The notes: generated by a model from the sequence alone, not told the origin. A stretch of 64,000 nucleotides of DNA from Bifidobacterium stellenboschense (GCF_000741785.1 NZ_JGZP01000006.1:23987-87986), one strand, 5' to 3'. Counted from the first letter of the stretch, positions 27,188 through 36,620 are shown. A program made the numbers and translations.

Positions 27188-27219
27188 GCGCCCGTCCGCC
27201 GTGCAAGGCGGACGGGCGC
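27188..27219 (+). terminator. luxS terminator
   Basis: A perfect 13-bp stem, GCGCCCGTCCGCC (27188-27200) with 27207-27219, loop GTGCAA, followed by TTTGCG. It lies 48 bases after the luxS stop. Confidence 0.8.
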
Positions 27220-27362
27220 TTTGCGTCTCCATACGGGCGCCGTCCAGCCGCATCACAGGAAACACGCGGCGTTTGTGAGGCGGGCATGGTAGCGTAGCGC
27301 GTCAGTTGATTGTTTCCGATCGAATCCCCGTGCGGGGCTCTCGCGCGACCGTGAGGTGAGGT

Positions 27363-27896
27363 GTGGTGTCCGACTCCAATGCGACGTCCCGTCGTTTCCG
27401 CCATGCAACCATGCAGGATCTGCCGCAGATCCTGAAGAACTATGCGCGTGCGCGCGAGCTGATGGCGCGCAACGGCAACCCCACGCAATGGGGGAACACG
27501 TTCCCGCGCGAGGAGGTCGTCAGGGAGGACATCGCCGAACACCGCATGATGCTGCTCGTCGATGTGCAGGACGGAGACGAGCGCATCCTTGCGCAGTTCG
27601 CGGTCTGCTCGGGGGAGGACCCCACCTATAGGCAGATCGATGGAGCCTGGCTTGACGATGATGCGTATGTGACCATCCACCGCATTACGTCGGCCGGTCT
27701 GGTGCGCCATGCCGCGCGCGACTGCATCGAATGGACGCTCAAGCACTACGGCAACGTGCGTGCCGACACGCATCCGAACAACAAGGCCATGCAGCACGTG
27801 TTCGAGTCGGCCGGCTTCGCCCGCTGCGGGCTCATCCAGTTGCTGGATCGGCCGACGGATACGACGCGCATCGCCTACCAACGCCACGAATGGTAG
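27363..27896 (+). CDS. GNAT-family N-acetyltransferase
   Basis: A 177-residue acetyl-CoA-dependent acetyltransferase. The start of the fold is RFRHATMQDLPQILKNYARARELM. The central strand is YVTIHRITSAGLVRHAARDCIEW, which replaces the usual Q/RxxGxG/A loop with a weaker version. The motif-B helix is DTHPNNKAMQHVFESAGF, typical of GNATs. A conserved NPTQWG segment follows the first helix. The acceptor is unknown. The start is GTG at 27363 or 27366, after GAGGTGAG. It converges on the amino-acid permease and shares its terminator. Confidence 0.85.
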   Translation: MVSDSNATSRRFRHATMQDLPQILKNYARARELMARNGNPTQWGNTFPREEVVREDIAEHRMMLLVDVQDGDERILAQFAVCSGEDPTYRQIDGAWLDDDAYVTIHRITSAGLVRHAARDCIEWTLKHYGNVRADTHPNNKAMQHVFESAGFARCGLIQLLDRPTDTTRIAYQRHEW

Positions 27897-27921
27897 GGAG
27901 CATTGCTCCGAATTTACGGGA

Positions 27922-27958
27922 AAGCCCCTCGGCCCATTGCATGGGCGTCGAGGGGCTT
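27922..27958. terminator. Bidirectional terminator between the acetyltransferase and the APC permease
   Basis: AAGCCCCTCG (27922-27931) pairs with CGAGGGGCTT (27949-27958). Inside it, GCCCAT pairs with ATGGGC (27932-27937, 27941-27946). It serves both convergent genes. Confidence 0.85.
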
Positions 27959-27982
27959 CGTCGTATCGGGCGGACGTGGCGG

Positions 27983-29443
27983 CTATTCGGCCTTCGCCGC
28001 GGCGACCTGCGGGGCACCGGCGTTGCCCGCGCCCTCCAGCTTGGAGTGGCGGCGGCTGTAGCCGAAGTAGACGGCCAGGCCGATGGCCAGCCAGATCGCG
28101 AACCGCACCCAGGTCTCCCAGTTCAGGCCGGCGATGAACACCAGGCAGAAGATGATGGACAGCGCCGGCACGACCGGCACGCCCGGCGCCTTGAAGCCGC
28201 GGTGCGCGTCCGGGGCGGTCCTGCGCATCCACAGCACGCCGGCGGAGACGATGATGAACGCGGACAGCGTGCCGATGTTCACCAGCTCGAACAGGATGTT
28301 GATGTTGATGAAGCCGCCGGCGATCGCGGTGAGGATGCCGAAGAACCAGGTGCCCTTGAACGGCGTGCGATGCTTCGGATGCACCTCGCTGAAGAACTTC
28401 GGGAACAGGCCGTCGCGGCCCATCGCGTAGCAGATGCGCGACTGGCCGTATAGCTGGACGAGCATCACCGTGGTCATGCCGACGAGCGCGCCGATGTTGA
28501 CGATCACGGCCAGCCAGTTCATGCCGGTGTACAGGATCACGCCGGCGACCGGGGCGTCGATGAACTTCGCGAACTCCTGGTAGGGCACGATGCCGGTCAT
28601 CACGAGCGTCATGATGATGTAGATCACCGTGGAGACGGCGAGCGACAGGAGGATGCCGCGCGGCAGCGTCTTGTTCGGCTCGATGGTCTCCTCGGCGGAG
28701 GAGGAGACGGCGTCGAAGCCGATGAAGCTGAAGAACACGATGGACGCGGCCGGCAGGATGCCGTACGGCTGGGTGGAGCCGGGCTGGAACGTGTAGATGC
28801 CGTACGGGGAGAACGGCTGCCAGTTGGACGGCTTGACGTACCACACGGCGCAGATGATGAACAGCGCGATGATCGCGAGCTTGATCATCACCATGATGTC
28901 GTTGGTCTTCTTCGTCTGGTTGATGCCGATGGACAGCACCCAGGTGATGAGCAGCACGACCACGAAGCCGGGCAGGTTGAAGTAGGTGGTCACGCCCGGC
29001 GTGGTGCCGTAGGCGGCCGTCAGCTCGACCGGCAGGCTCAGGCCGAACTGACCGAGCAGCTTGTTGAAGTAGCCGGCCCAGCCTGCGGACACGGTGGCCG
29101 CCTGCAGGGCGTATTCGAGGATCAGATTCCAGCCGATCACGAACGCGATGAGTTCGCCGAACGCCAGATACGCGTACGAATACGCGGATCCGGACACGGG
29201 GGCCATAGACGCGAACTCGGCGTAGCACAGGCCGGCGAAACCGCAGCAGATCGCGGCCAGCAGGAACGACACGGACAGGGCCGGGCCCGCGGTGAGCGCA
29301 CCCTTGCCGGTCAGGACGAAGATGCCGGTGCCGATGATCGCGCCGATGCCGAGCATCGTCAGGTCGAACGTGCGCATCGTGCGCTTGAGCGGGGTGGAAT
29401 CGGCGACAAGCTGATCCACCGTTTTCTTACGGAACAGATTCAT
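27983..29443 (-). CDS. APC-superfamily amino acid permease
   Basis: A 486-residue inner-membrane amino acid transporter of the CAT/YfnA type. It has the TM1 motif GIGAIIGTGIFVLTG near residue 32 that binds the amino acid backbone, EFASMAPVSGSAYSYAY in TM3, FFSFIGFDAVSSSAEE in TM6, and about 12 to 14 helices. The N-terminal FRKKTVDQL and RTFDLTMLG are typical of the cationic amino acid transporter group, but branched-chain or broad specificity is equally possible. It is divergent from alr; the 306-base gap holds both promoters. Confidence 0.92.
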   Translation of the reverse strand: MNLFRKKTVDQLVADSTPLKRTMRTFDLTMLGIGAIIGTGIFVLTGKGALTAGPALSVSFLLAAICCGFAGLCYAEFASMAPVSGSAYSYAYLAFGELIAFVIGWNLILEYALQAATVSAGWAGYFNKLLGQFGLSLPVELTAAYGTTPGVTTYFNLPGFVVVLLITWVLSIGINQTKKTNDIMVMIKLAIIALFIICAVWYVKPSNWQPFSPYGIYTFQPGSTQPYGILPAASIVFFSFIGFDAVSSSAEETIEPNKTLPRGILLSLAVSTVIYIIMTLVMTGIVPYQEFAKFIDAPVAGVILYTGMNWLAVIVNIGALVGMTTVMLVQLYGQSRICYAMGRDGLFPKFFSEVHPKHRTPFKGTWFFGILTAIAGGFININILFELVNIGTLSAFIIVSAGVLWMRRTAPDAHRGFKAPGVPVVPALSIIFCLVFIAGLNWETWVRFAIWLAIGLAVYFGYSRRHSKLEGAGNAGAPQVAAAKAE

Positions 29444-29749
29444 GGTCTTCTCTCATGAACACGTGGAATGGGCTTGGCCGGACGGAATTCCGGGACCCCG
29501 GCACGCCTCAACGCCGGGAGTCTTGAACACGGTCGATTGTTGCCCCCGAACGTTACGGGCGGGAAAACGGCAAACAAACCGTGGAAAGCGAGTGTACATG
29601 GACTGCCGGAAAACGGCGTGGCGCGTCTCACGATACGGTGCGGAACATGGATGGGCGGTGCGGGTCGTTCGTCGCCCGGAGCCACCGCGACGGTCGCCAT
29701 GTGGGCGAGGAAACGGGCACGTCACCATGCCGCGCGACAATGGGGCACC
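29444..29749. other. Divergent spacer between the APC permease and alanine racemase genes
   Basis: About 300 bases containing both promoters. CCCGGC (29497-29502) and GCCGGG (29513-29518) form a small hairpin. An AC-rich stretch near 29570-29580 is the least GC-rich part. No gene or strong operator is seen. Confidence 0.5.
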
Positions 29750-31108
29750 ATGAGTATGAACGCAGCTCCCGAAATCGAATTCAGCTCGGAGAAGGGCAGG
29801 GCCAACTACGCGGCCGCCCGACGCCGCTACCCCGCGCAGGCCATCGTCGACCTCAAGGCCATGCGCGACAACATGGCGCACCTGGTGAGTGTGGTCGGCG
29901 GCCCCCACTCCGGCACCGCCGTGATGGGCGTCGTCAAGGCCGACGCCTACGGCCACGGCCTCCTGCCCGCCGCGCTCGCGGCGCTCGCCGGCGGCGCCAC
30001 CTGGCTCGGCACCGCCCAGTCGCATGAGGCGCTGCTGCTGAGGAAGCTCGGCATCGGCCCCGACCGCTGCCACATCCTCACGTGGGTCTACAACGGCACC
30101 GAAGTCCCGTTCGACGAGCTCATCGCCAACGACATCGACGTGTCCGTCGGCTCCCTGCCCGGCATCGACGCGGTGGCCGCCGCCGCCCGCAAGCTCGGCA
30201 GGACGGCGCGCGTGCACGTGAAGGTCGACTCCGGCTTCGGCCGCAACGGCTTCACGCCGGAGGGCTTCGACGCGGCGCTCGCCAAGCTCGTCCCGCTCGC
30301 CAAGGATGGCGTGCTGCACATCGTCGGCCAGTGGAGCCACCTCGCCGTGGCCGACAGCCCGGACGTGCCCGAGTTCGTCGCCTCCACCGACCGTCAGATC
30401 GAGAACTTCAAGGCGTTCACCGCCCGCATGGAGGCCGCGGGCATCGCCCCCGAGATCCGCCATCTCGCGAACACGGCGGCCACGCTGTCCCGCCCGGAGA
30501 TCCACTTCGAGCTCACCCGTCCGGGCATCGGCCTGTACGGCTACGAGCCGGACCCGGCGATGGGCACGCCGTCCAGCTACGCGCTGAAGCCGGCGATGCG
30601 GCTTCAGGCGCAGCTCGGCACCGTCAAGGACGTGGAGGCCGGCCACGGCATCTCCTACGGCCGCACCTACCTCACCCCCGACGACACGTCCACCGCGATC
30701 GTGCCGCTCGGCTACGCGGACGGCATCCACCGTTCCGCCTCCGGATTCGACATGCAGGGCGCCAAGCATGTGGAGAAGCCGGGCGGCCCGGTTCGCGTGA
30801 TGACCGCCGAAGGCCCGAAGCTGTACCGCGTCTCCGGCCGCGTGTGCATGGACCAGTTCATCCTCGACCTGCACGGTTCGGCCGCCACGCTCGGCGTGCG
30901 CGAGGGCGACACGGTCGAACTGTTCGGACCGGGCCGCGGCGAGGAGTTCGCCGAACCGACCGCCGACGACTGGGCCCGCGCCGCCGACACCATCAGCTAT
31001 GAGATCTTCACCTGCCTGCGCAACCGCATCCCGCGCCTGTACGAGCATGCCGCCGAGGTGCTGCCCGAGGCCGATCTCGCCAAGCTCGATCCGGCCTCGC
31101 TGCTGTAG
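29750..31108 (+). CDS. alr: Alanine racemase
   Basis: Converts L-alanine to D-alanine for peptidoglycan. The 452 residues exceed the ~370 of typical Alr because of an N-terminal extension of ~45 residues and a C-terminal tail. The PLP Lys is in GVVKADAYGHG near residue 64. SYGRTYL and RVCMDQFILD carry the residues of the second catalytic Tyr region and the active-site entrance. ATG 29750 (MSMNAAPE) or the ATG two codons on are both possible. A strong terminator with a T-run follows. Confidence 0.95.
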   Translation: MSMNAAPEIEFSSEKGRANYAAARRRYPAQAIVDLKAMRDNMAHLVSVVGGPHSGTAVMGVVKADAYGHGLLPAALAALAGGATWLGTAQSHEALLLRKLGIGPDRCHILTWVYNGTEVPFDELIANDIDVSVGSLPGIDAVAAAARKLGRTARVHVKVDSGFGRNGFTPEGFDAALAKLVPLAKDGVLHIVGQWSHLAVADSPDVPEFVASTDRQIENFKAFTARMEAAGIAPEIRHLANTAATLSRPEIHFELTRPGIGLYGYEPDPAMGTPSSYALKPAMRLQAQLGTVKDVEAGHGISYGRTYLTPDDTSTAIVPLGYADGIHRSASGFDMQGAKHVEKPGGPVRVMTAEGPKLYRVSGRVCMDQFILDLHGSAATLGVREGDTVELFGPGRGEEFAEPTADDWARAADTISYEIFTCLRNRIPRLYEHAAEVLPEADLAKLDPASLL

Positions 31109-31163
31109 CGCCGCGGGCGGCGCGGGCTGTCCCGTGACGTTCGGCACGGTCCGCGACTTTTCC

Positions 31164-31205
31164 GGGGACTCCCCCTTACGTGAAGGGGGAGTCCCCATTC
31201 TTTTT
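31164..31205 (+). terminator. Rho-independent terminator of alr
   Basis: GGGGACTCCCCCTT (31164-31177) pairs perfectly with 31183-31196 around a 5-base loop and is followed by ATTCTTTTT. It is the most classical terminator in the window. Confidence 0.92.
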
Positions 31206-31220
31206 CGGTGTTTCCCCTTA

Positions 31221-31328
31221 TTCGGGGGTATGTGTGTGAACCATAGAGCGTTCATGGAATCCATAGTGATAACGGGGGTATAAGCGCTTCCAATACGGGT
31301 GTTACGGGGGTGTTCGTTACGGGGGAAA
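31221..31328 (+). repeat. Cluster of (T)TACGGGGGT-like repeats upstream of the HTH gene
   Basis: TTCGGGGGTA (31221-31230), TAACGGGGGTA (31270-31280), TACGGGT (31294-31300), TTACGGGGGTG (31302-31312) and TTACGGGGGAAA (31317-31328). The last three are spaced 8 and 15 bases apart. This could be a regulatory array for the small HTH gene at 31505; no gene is seen in 31206-31504. Confidence 0.55.
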
Positions 31329-31504
31329 TCCCGATACCATGCGACGAAGAAGAGCCATTGTTCGCGGCGTGTCGCGATGCGGGGAATTTTCCGGTAGATA
31401 TGTACCGGTACTCCGCATCGCAAGCTATCAATGATGGTATTGCCATGCCGTCGAGGCCGTGCCGACGGCGGCACGGCGATCGGATACGTCGAAAGGAGGC
31501 CGTC

Positions 31505-31957
31505 ATGGGAACCGGAACGTTCACCAACGAGGAGATCGCATACCTGCGGTCACTGCCCGCCGTCGCGCGCGTATCCAACGGGCGGATACGCTACTCCGAG
31601 GCGTTCCGCCGCGAATGTATGCGCCGGTACCACGCCGGCGAATCGCCCGTCCGCATCTTCCGCGACGCCGGACTGGACGCGTCCCTGATCGGCTACAAGC
31701 GCATCGAACGCTGCATCGCGCGATGGCGTTCGATGCCGGACGCCCCCGAAACCGTCGGGGGCGCGGATGGGAATGAACCGGGAGCGGCGCGGGCGGACGG
31801 TCGCCTCGCGAAGCCGTTCACGCCGGAACTCAACGTGCGCGCCGGCAAACGCGACCTGCGCGACCTGCTCATCTCCCAGCAGGTGCTGCTCATCGAACAC
31901 CTCGAATCCGAGGTCGAACGGCTCCGCGCCGAAGTCGGCGAACGGCCCGCGAAATAG
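31505..31957 (+). CDS. Small helix-turn-helix protein with C-terminal coiled-coil (transposase-HTH-like)
   Basis: A 150-residue protein of unknown function. Residues ~25-80 (RYSEAFRRECMRRYHAGESPVRIFRDAGLD ... YKRIERCIARWR) resemble the HTH of IS3-type transposase subunit A. A linker follows, and the last ~40 residues (LLISQQVLLIEHLESEVERLRAEVGE) form a leucine-rich coiled coil. No transposase catalytic gene or inverted repeats flank it, so it looks like a domesticated DNA-binding protein rather than an insertion sequence. ATG 31505 has GAAAGGAGG 7 bases upstream. It lies 44 bases ahead of dgt. Confidence 0.78.
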   Translation: MGTGTFTNEEIAYLRSLPAVARVSNGRIRYSEAFRRECMRRYHAGESPVRIFRDAGLDASLIGYKRIERCIARWRSMPDAPETVGGADGNEPGAARADGRLAKPFTPELNVRAGKRDLRDLLISQQVLLIEHLESEVERLRAEVGERPAK

Positions 31958-32001
31958 ACGGCCGCCGGGCTTGCTAGGCTGGAGGGCAGGGGAGGTGCGT
32001 C

Positions 32002-33312
32002 ATGGAATCCAGCCGATACGGGGACGAACCGGAAAGCCGCGTCGAACGCATCCCGAGCGGTGAAGGCTACACCGCCTCCGACGAGGAGCGGTGGGCGCCC
32101 GAACCGCCCAAATCGAAGTCGCGCACCGCGTTCGAACGCGACCGCGCGCGCCTCATCCACTCGTCCGCGCTGCGCCGGCTCGGCGCGAAAAGCCAGATCC
32201 TCGTCGCCGGCACCGACGACTTCGCCCGCACCCGCCTCACCCACACGCTCGAAGTCGCCCAGATCGGACGGCAGATCGGCAAACTCCTCGGCTGCGACCC
32301 GGACGTGGTCGACTGCGCCTGCCTTTCCCACGACCTCGGCCACCCGCCGTTCGGCCACAACGGCGAGGCGACGCTCGCCCGCATCGCCCGGAGCATCGGC
32401 GGATTCGAAGGCAACGCGCAGACGCTGCGCCTCCTCACCCGCCTCGAACCCAAGGTGTTCCACCCGGACGGCCGCTCCGCCGGCGTGAACCTCACGCGCG
32501 CCTCGCTCGATGCCGCCGTCAAATACCCGTGGACGCTCGCCGAGGCGGCGAAGCACCCCAAAGGCGAACGCAGCGCCAAATACTGCGTCTACCCGGACGA
32601 CGAACCCGTCTTCCGATGGCTCAAACAAGGCCTCGCCGACCCGACCGCACGCCCCATGGAATGCATGATCATGGATCTCGCCGACGACATCGCCTACTCG
32701 GTGCACGACGTGGAGGACGCCATCGCCACCGGCGCGTTCAACCCGATCGCGCTCGCCGACCCGCGCACGATCGACGCGATCGTCGGACAGACGCGCGCGT
32801 GGTACGGCCCGCAATGGGACGCGGACCGGCTCGTCGAGGCGTTCGCGCGCCTGAAACGGCTCGACATGTTCCCCGACCATTTCAACGGGTCGCGATCGGC
32901 CTTGGCGCAGCTCAAGAACATCACCTCCGACCTGATCGGCCGATTCGCGTGGAGCGTCGAGGAGGCGACGCGCGACACCTACGGCGCCGGTCCGCTCACC
33001 CGCTATTCGGCGAGCCTCGTCATCCCCGAGGAGACCTCGTACGAGATCGTCGCGCTGAAGGGCGTCGCCGTGCATTTCGTCATGGCGCCGGGGGAGAAGG
33101 AGCCGATGCACGAGGAGGAGCGCCGCATCGTCGAAGACCTCGTCGACGTGCTCATGGCCGACTCGCCCCGCCCCAGCGACATCCTCGAAAGCCAGTTCCT
33201 CGACGACTGGGAGACCGCCGCCAACGACGGCGAGCGCCTGCGCGTCGCCGTCGACCAGGTCGCCTCCCTCACCGACTCCTCGGCGCTCGCGCTCCACTCG
33301 ATCCTGTTCTGA
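32002..33312 (+). CDS. dgt: Deoxyguanosinetriphosphate triphosphohydrolase-like protein (Dgt)
   Basis: A 436-residue HD-domain dNTPase that splits dNTPs to nucleoside and triphosphate. The HD metal site is clear: H in RLTHTLEVAQIG, HD in SHDLGHPPFGHNGE near residue 110, and D in MDLADDIAYSVHDVED near 225. The N-terminus with RTAFERDRARLIHSSALRRL is typical. It precedes dnaG by about 110 bases, an arrangement common in actinobacteria, where it is thought to link dNTP levels to replication. Confidence 0.94.
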   Translation: MESSRYGDEPESRVERIPSGEGYTASDEERWAPEPPKSKSRTAFERDRARLIHSSALRRLGAKSQILVAGTDDFARTRLTHTLEVAQIGRQIGKLLGCDPDVVDCACLSHDLGHPPFGHNGEATLARIARSIGGFEGNAQTLRLLTRLEPKVFHPDGRSAGVNLTRASLDAAVKYPWTLAEAAKHPKGERSAKYCVYPDDEPVFRWLKQGLADPTARPMECMIMDLADDIAYSVHDVEDAIATGAFNPIALADPRTIDAIVGQTRAWYGPQWDADRLVEAFARLKRLDMFPDHFNGSRSALAQLKNITSDLIGRFAWSVEEATRDTYGAGPLTRYSASLVIPEETSYEIVALKGVAVHFVMAPGEKEPMHEEERRIVEDLVDVLMADSPRPSDILESQFLDDWETAANDGERLRVAVDQVASLTDSSALALHSILF

Positions 33313-33422
33313 ACGCCCCGCCGGCCGGCGCGCGCCGCGCCTGACGGAAGACGGACACACGCCGACGGCGGAAACCGGCATACCCGTACCGGTGCCGCGG
33401 CAAGGCGGTAGGGTAGTGTGTC

Positions 33423-35522
33423 ATGGCCGGAATGATCAAGAAGGAAGACATCGAGAAGGTGCGCGCAGCCGCGGACCTCTACGACATCGTATCCGCATCC
33501 GTGTCGCTCAAGCCCTCGGGCACCGGCACGTACGTCGGCCTATGCCCGTTCCACGACGAGAAGACCGGCAGCTTCAACGTGCGCCCCGCGCTCGGCGTCT
33601 GGCACTGCTTCGGCTGCGGCCTGGGCGGCGACGTGTTCAAATTCGTCGAACAGCAGGAGAACATCGACTTCCGCGAGGCCGTCGAACTGCTCGCGGACAA
33701 ATACCACATCGAACTGCACTACGAGCAGAGCGGCACGGGGCGCGCCGACGGGCATTCCGGCTCGAAGCGTGCGCGCCTGCTCGAGGCCAACGAGGAGGCG
33801 CAGCGCTTCTTCGTCTCCCAGATCATGACCAAGGAGGCGCTCGCCGCCCGCAAGCTCCTCGGCGGGCGCACGTTCAGCCAGGCCGACTGCGAACGCTTCG
33901 GCTGCGGGTACGCGCCGCAGGGGTGGGACAACCTCGTGCGCCATCTTGCGTCGAAGGGATTCACCCAGCAGGAGATGCTCGACGCGGGCCTCGCGCGTCA
34001 GGGCCAGCGCGGCGTCTACGACTATTTCCGCGGCCGCGTCACCTGGCCGATCCGCGACTCGACCGGCCGCACGCTCGGCTTCGGCGCGCGCAAGCTGTAC
34101 GAGGACGACCAGATCGCCGCGAAGTACATCAACACGCCGGACACGCAGCTGTACCGCAAGAACCAGGTGCTCTACGGCATCGACCTGGCGAAGAAGGCGA
34201 TCGTGAAGAAACGCCAGGTGGTGATCGTCGAGGGGTACACGGACGTGATGGCCATGCACCTGGCCGGCGTGGACACGGCGATCGCCACGTGCGGCACCGC
34301 GTTCGGCGCCGAGCACGCGAAGATCGTGCGCCGTCTCATCGCCGACGATTCGCTCGGCGCGGTCCAGCTGGTGGGGCCGCTGAAGGTCGAGGGGCAGGCG
34401 GTGAGCTCGCGCGTCGTGTTCACGTTCGACGGCGACGCCGCCGGCCAGAAGGCGGCGCTGCACGCGTTCGGCCTCGACTCCGCGTTCCTCTCGCAGACGT
34501 TCGTCGCCGTCGCCGACGACAATCTCGACCCGTGCGATCTCAGGATCGAACGAGGAGACGAGGCGGTCCGTTCGCTCATCACGAGCGCGAAGCCCCTCTA
34601 CGATTTCGTGATCGAGGCGGCTATCGGCCGGTTCGACACCCAATACGCGACCGGCCAGATGGGCGCGGTCAAGGCGGTGGCGCCGTTGGTCGCGCAGATC
34701 CGCGACCGGTCGCTGCTCGACCTGTACACGCGTCGCGCCACGCGCCGCATCGGCGTCGACCTCGACATCATGCGCCGCGAGGTGGAACGCGAGCGCCGCC
34801 GGCAGCGCGTGCGCGACGAGGACGCGTACGCGCCGCGACGCCGGTTCAACGGCGGCGGCGCGTTCGACCGTGACGGATCGCCGCGCGGACGCGACGGCGA
34901 TCCGTACGCCGATCCGGCGAAACGCCGCGAACTCGAGCATCGCGACGCGACCGAACAGACGTATTTCCGTATCGACGACGCCGTGTTCATCGCCGAACAG
35001 CAGTTCATGGCGCTGCTCATCCAGGTGCCGCTCGCCGTCAGCCCCAACGGGTTCGCCGAACTGACGCTCGGGAACTTCATGACGCCGGTGTTCCGCACGA
35101 TGTTCCAGGCGGTCGCCGCGGCCGGCGGACCGCCCTCCCCGGACACGCCGCAGGGACTGTGGATGCACAACCTCACCAAGGCGGGCGGGCCGATGCTCGA
35201 ATCGACGATCAACGAGCTGGCCGTCATGCCGCTGCCGCTGCCGGACGACGGGCGGAACGCGGCCGACGGATCCGGCGCCGACGGTTCGGGCATGGTCGAC
35301 GCGCGACTCAGGCAGCCCACCAAGGCGGAGAGCCGATACGCCTCCGAATTGCTCGTCAAACTGCTCGACATGGGGTATATGCGGCGCATCGGCGCGGCCA
35401 AACGCCGGATGGCCATGATGCCCGACGGCGCGGAGAAGATCGCGCTGCTCGGCGAGATCACGCGGATGGAGACCCATCGCAAGGACATCCAGTCGCAGGT
35501 CTACGGCAACAACGTCGGCTGA
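33423..35522 (+). CDS. dnaG: DNA primase (DnaG) with an insertion in the TOPRIM domain
   Basis: A 699-residue primase that makes RNA primers for replication. The N-terminal CHC2 zinc finger reads CPFHDEKTGSFNV and HCFGCGLGGD near residues 40-65. The TOPRIM core has VIVEGYTDVMAMH near 270 and TFDGDAAGQ near 340. Between them are about 20 extra residues (SLGAVQLVGPLKVEGQAV) compared with the E. coli enzyme. An Arg/Asp-rich linker (about 460-515) leads to the C-terminal helicase-binding domain. It begins at ATG 33423 or 33432. Confidence 0.95.
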   Translation: MAGMIKKEDIEKVRAAADLYDIVSASVSLKPSGTGTYVGLCPFHDEKTGSFNVRPALGVWHCFGCGLGGDVFKFVEQQENIDFREAVELLADKYHIELHYEQSGTGRADGHSGSKRARLLEANEEAQRFFVSQIMTKEALAARKLLGGRTFSQADCERFGCGYAPQGWDNLVRHLASKGFTQQEMLDAGLARQGQRGVYDYFRGRVTWPIRDSTGRTLGFGARKLYEDDQIAAKYINTPDTQLYRKNQVLYGIDLAKKAIVKKRQVVIVEGYTDVMAMHLAGVDTAIATCGTAFGAEHAKIVRRLIADDSLGAVQLVGPLKVEGQAVSSRVVFTFDGDAAGQKAALHAFGLDSAFLSQTFVAVADDNLDPCDLRIERGDEAVRSLITSAKPLYDFVIEAAIGRFDTQYATGQMGAVKAVAPLVAQIRDRSLLDLYTRRATRRIGVDLDIMRREVERERRRQRVRDEDAYAPRRRFNGGGAFDRDGSPRGRDGDPYADPAKRRELEHRDATEQTYFRIDDAVFIAEQQFMALLIQVPLAVSPNGFAELTLGNFMTPVFRTMFQAVAAAGGPPSPDTPQGLWMHNLTKAGGPMLESTINELAVMPLPLPDDGRNAADGSGADGSGMVDARLRQPTKAESRYASELLVKLLDMGYMRRIGAAKRRMAMMPDGAEKIALLGEITRMETHRKDIQSQVYGNNVG

Positions 35523-35543
35523 GGGGTGCGGGCGGTCCCGGTT

Positions 35544-35636
35544 CCCGCGATTGGTCCCGCGATTGGTTCTGCAATTGGTATGGTCGGGAACCGGCGGATT
35601 GGCCCCATCCAAATTGGACTGGTTTGGATTGGTCTC
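35544..35636 (+). promoter_or_regulatory. Array of six ATTGG boxes upstream of pdxS (candidate PdxR sites)
   Basis: ATTGG occurs at 35550, 35562, 35574, 35598, 35613 and 35628, all in the same orientation, giving steps of 12, 12, 24, 15 and 15 bp. The first three lie in a 12-bp tandem repeat (CCCGCGATTGGT twice, then TCTGCAATTGGT). The last two, AAATTGGACTG and GGATTGGTCTC, resemble the AAAGTGG(A/T)CTA box I remember for PdxR of Corynebacterium. PdxR is encoded two genes downstream. The array ends about 109 bases before the pdxS ATG. Confidence 0.65.
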
Positions 35637-35744
35637 GCCGCCTCCGTCCGATAATGGTCGGCGACGGATGCCGCGTGCGCCCCCCGCTCTCCATCGGGTG
35701 CGCGCGGCGTCGCATGGCATCGCACGAACCAGAAGGGAACCGAA

Positions 35745-36620
35745 ATGACGCAGAACCGTGCCGAACTCAACCGCAACCTCGCCCAGATGCTCAAGGGCGG
35801 CGTGATCATGGACGTGACCACGCCCGAACAGGCGAAGATCGCCCAGGACGCGGGCGCCTGCGCGGTCATGGCCCTCGAACGCATCCCCGCCGACATCCGC
35901 GCCGCCGGCGGCGTGAGCCGTATGAGCGACCCGGCCATGATCAAGGGCATCCAGGAGGCCGTGTCCATCCCGGTCATGGCGAAGGTGCGCATCGGACACA
36001 TCGCCGAGGCCCGCATCCTGCAGGCCATCGACATCGACTACATCGACGAGTCCGAAGTGCTTTCCCCGGCCGACGACGTCTACCACATCGACAAGAACCA
36101 GTTCGACGTGCCGTTCGTGTGCGGCGCGAAGAACCTCGGCGAGGCGCTGCGCCGCATCGCCGAAGGCGCGGCCATGATCCGCACCAAGGGTGAGCCGGGC
36201 ACCGGCGACGTGATCCAGGCCGTGCGTCACATGCGCACGATGAACAAGCAGATCCACGAGCTCGTCTCCCTGCGCGACGACGAGGTGTACGAGGCGGCCA
36301 AGCAGCTCGCCGTGCCCTACGACCTCGCCAAGTACGTGCACGACAACGGCCGTCTGCCCGTCGTCAACTTCGCCGCCGGCGGCGTCGCCACCCCGGCCGA
36401 CGCGGCCCTGATGATGGAGCTCGGCGCCGAGGGCGTGTTCGTCGGCTCCGGCATCTTCAAGTCGGGCGACCCGGCCAAGCGCGCCGCCGCCATCGTCAAG
36501 GCGACCGCCAACTGGCAGGACGCCGACCTGCTCGCCAAGCTCTCCGAGAACCTCGGCGAGGCCATGGTCGGCATCAACGAGGACGAGATCCAGACCATCA
36601 TGGCCGCCCGAGGCGAGTGA
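35745..36620 (+). CDS. pdxS: Pyridoxal 5'-phosphate synthase lyase subunit PdxS
   Basis: Makes PLP from ribose-5-phosphate, glyceraldehyde-3-phosphate and ammonia in the twelve-mer PdxST complex. The 291 residues are highly conserved: the N-terminal [16 protein letters not shown] with the catalytic Asp, the Lys in [14 protein letters not shown] that forms the first imine, and the second Lys in CGAKNLGEA. The phosphate loop is [11 protein letters not shown]. It is followed after 18 bases by pdxT. The upstream region carries the ATTGG array. Confidence 0.97.
   Translation: MTQNRAELNRNLAQMLKGGVIMDVTTPEQAKIAQDAGACAVMALERIPADIRAAGGVSRMSDPAMIKGIQEAVSIPVMAKVRIGHIAEARILQAIDIDYIDESEVLSPADDVYHIDKNQFDVPFVCGAKNLGEALRRIAEGAAMIRTKGEPGTGDVIQAVRHMRTMNKQIHELVSLRDDEVYEAAKQLAVPYDLAKYVHDNGRLPVVNFAAGGVATPADAALMMELGAEGVFVGSGIFKSGDPAKRAAAIVKATANWQDADLLAKLSENLGEAMVGINEDEIQTIMAARGE

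Noticed and set aside
31505..31957. Insertion sequence around the HTH gene
   Set aside because: No terminal inverted repeats, target-site duplication or catalytic transposase gene is present nearby.
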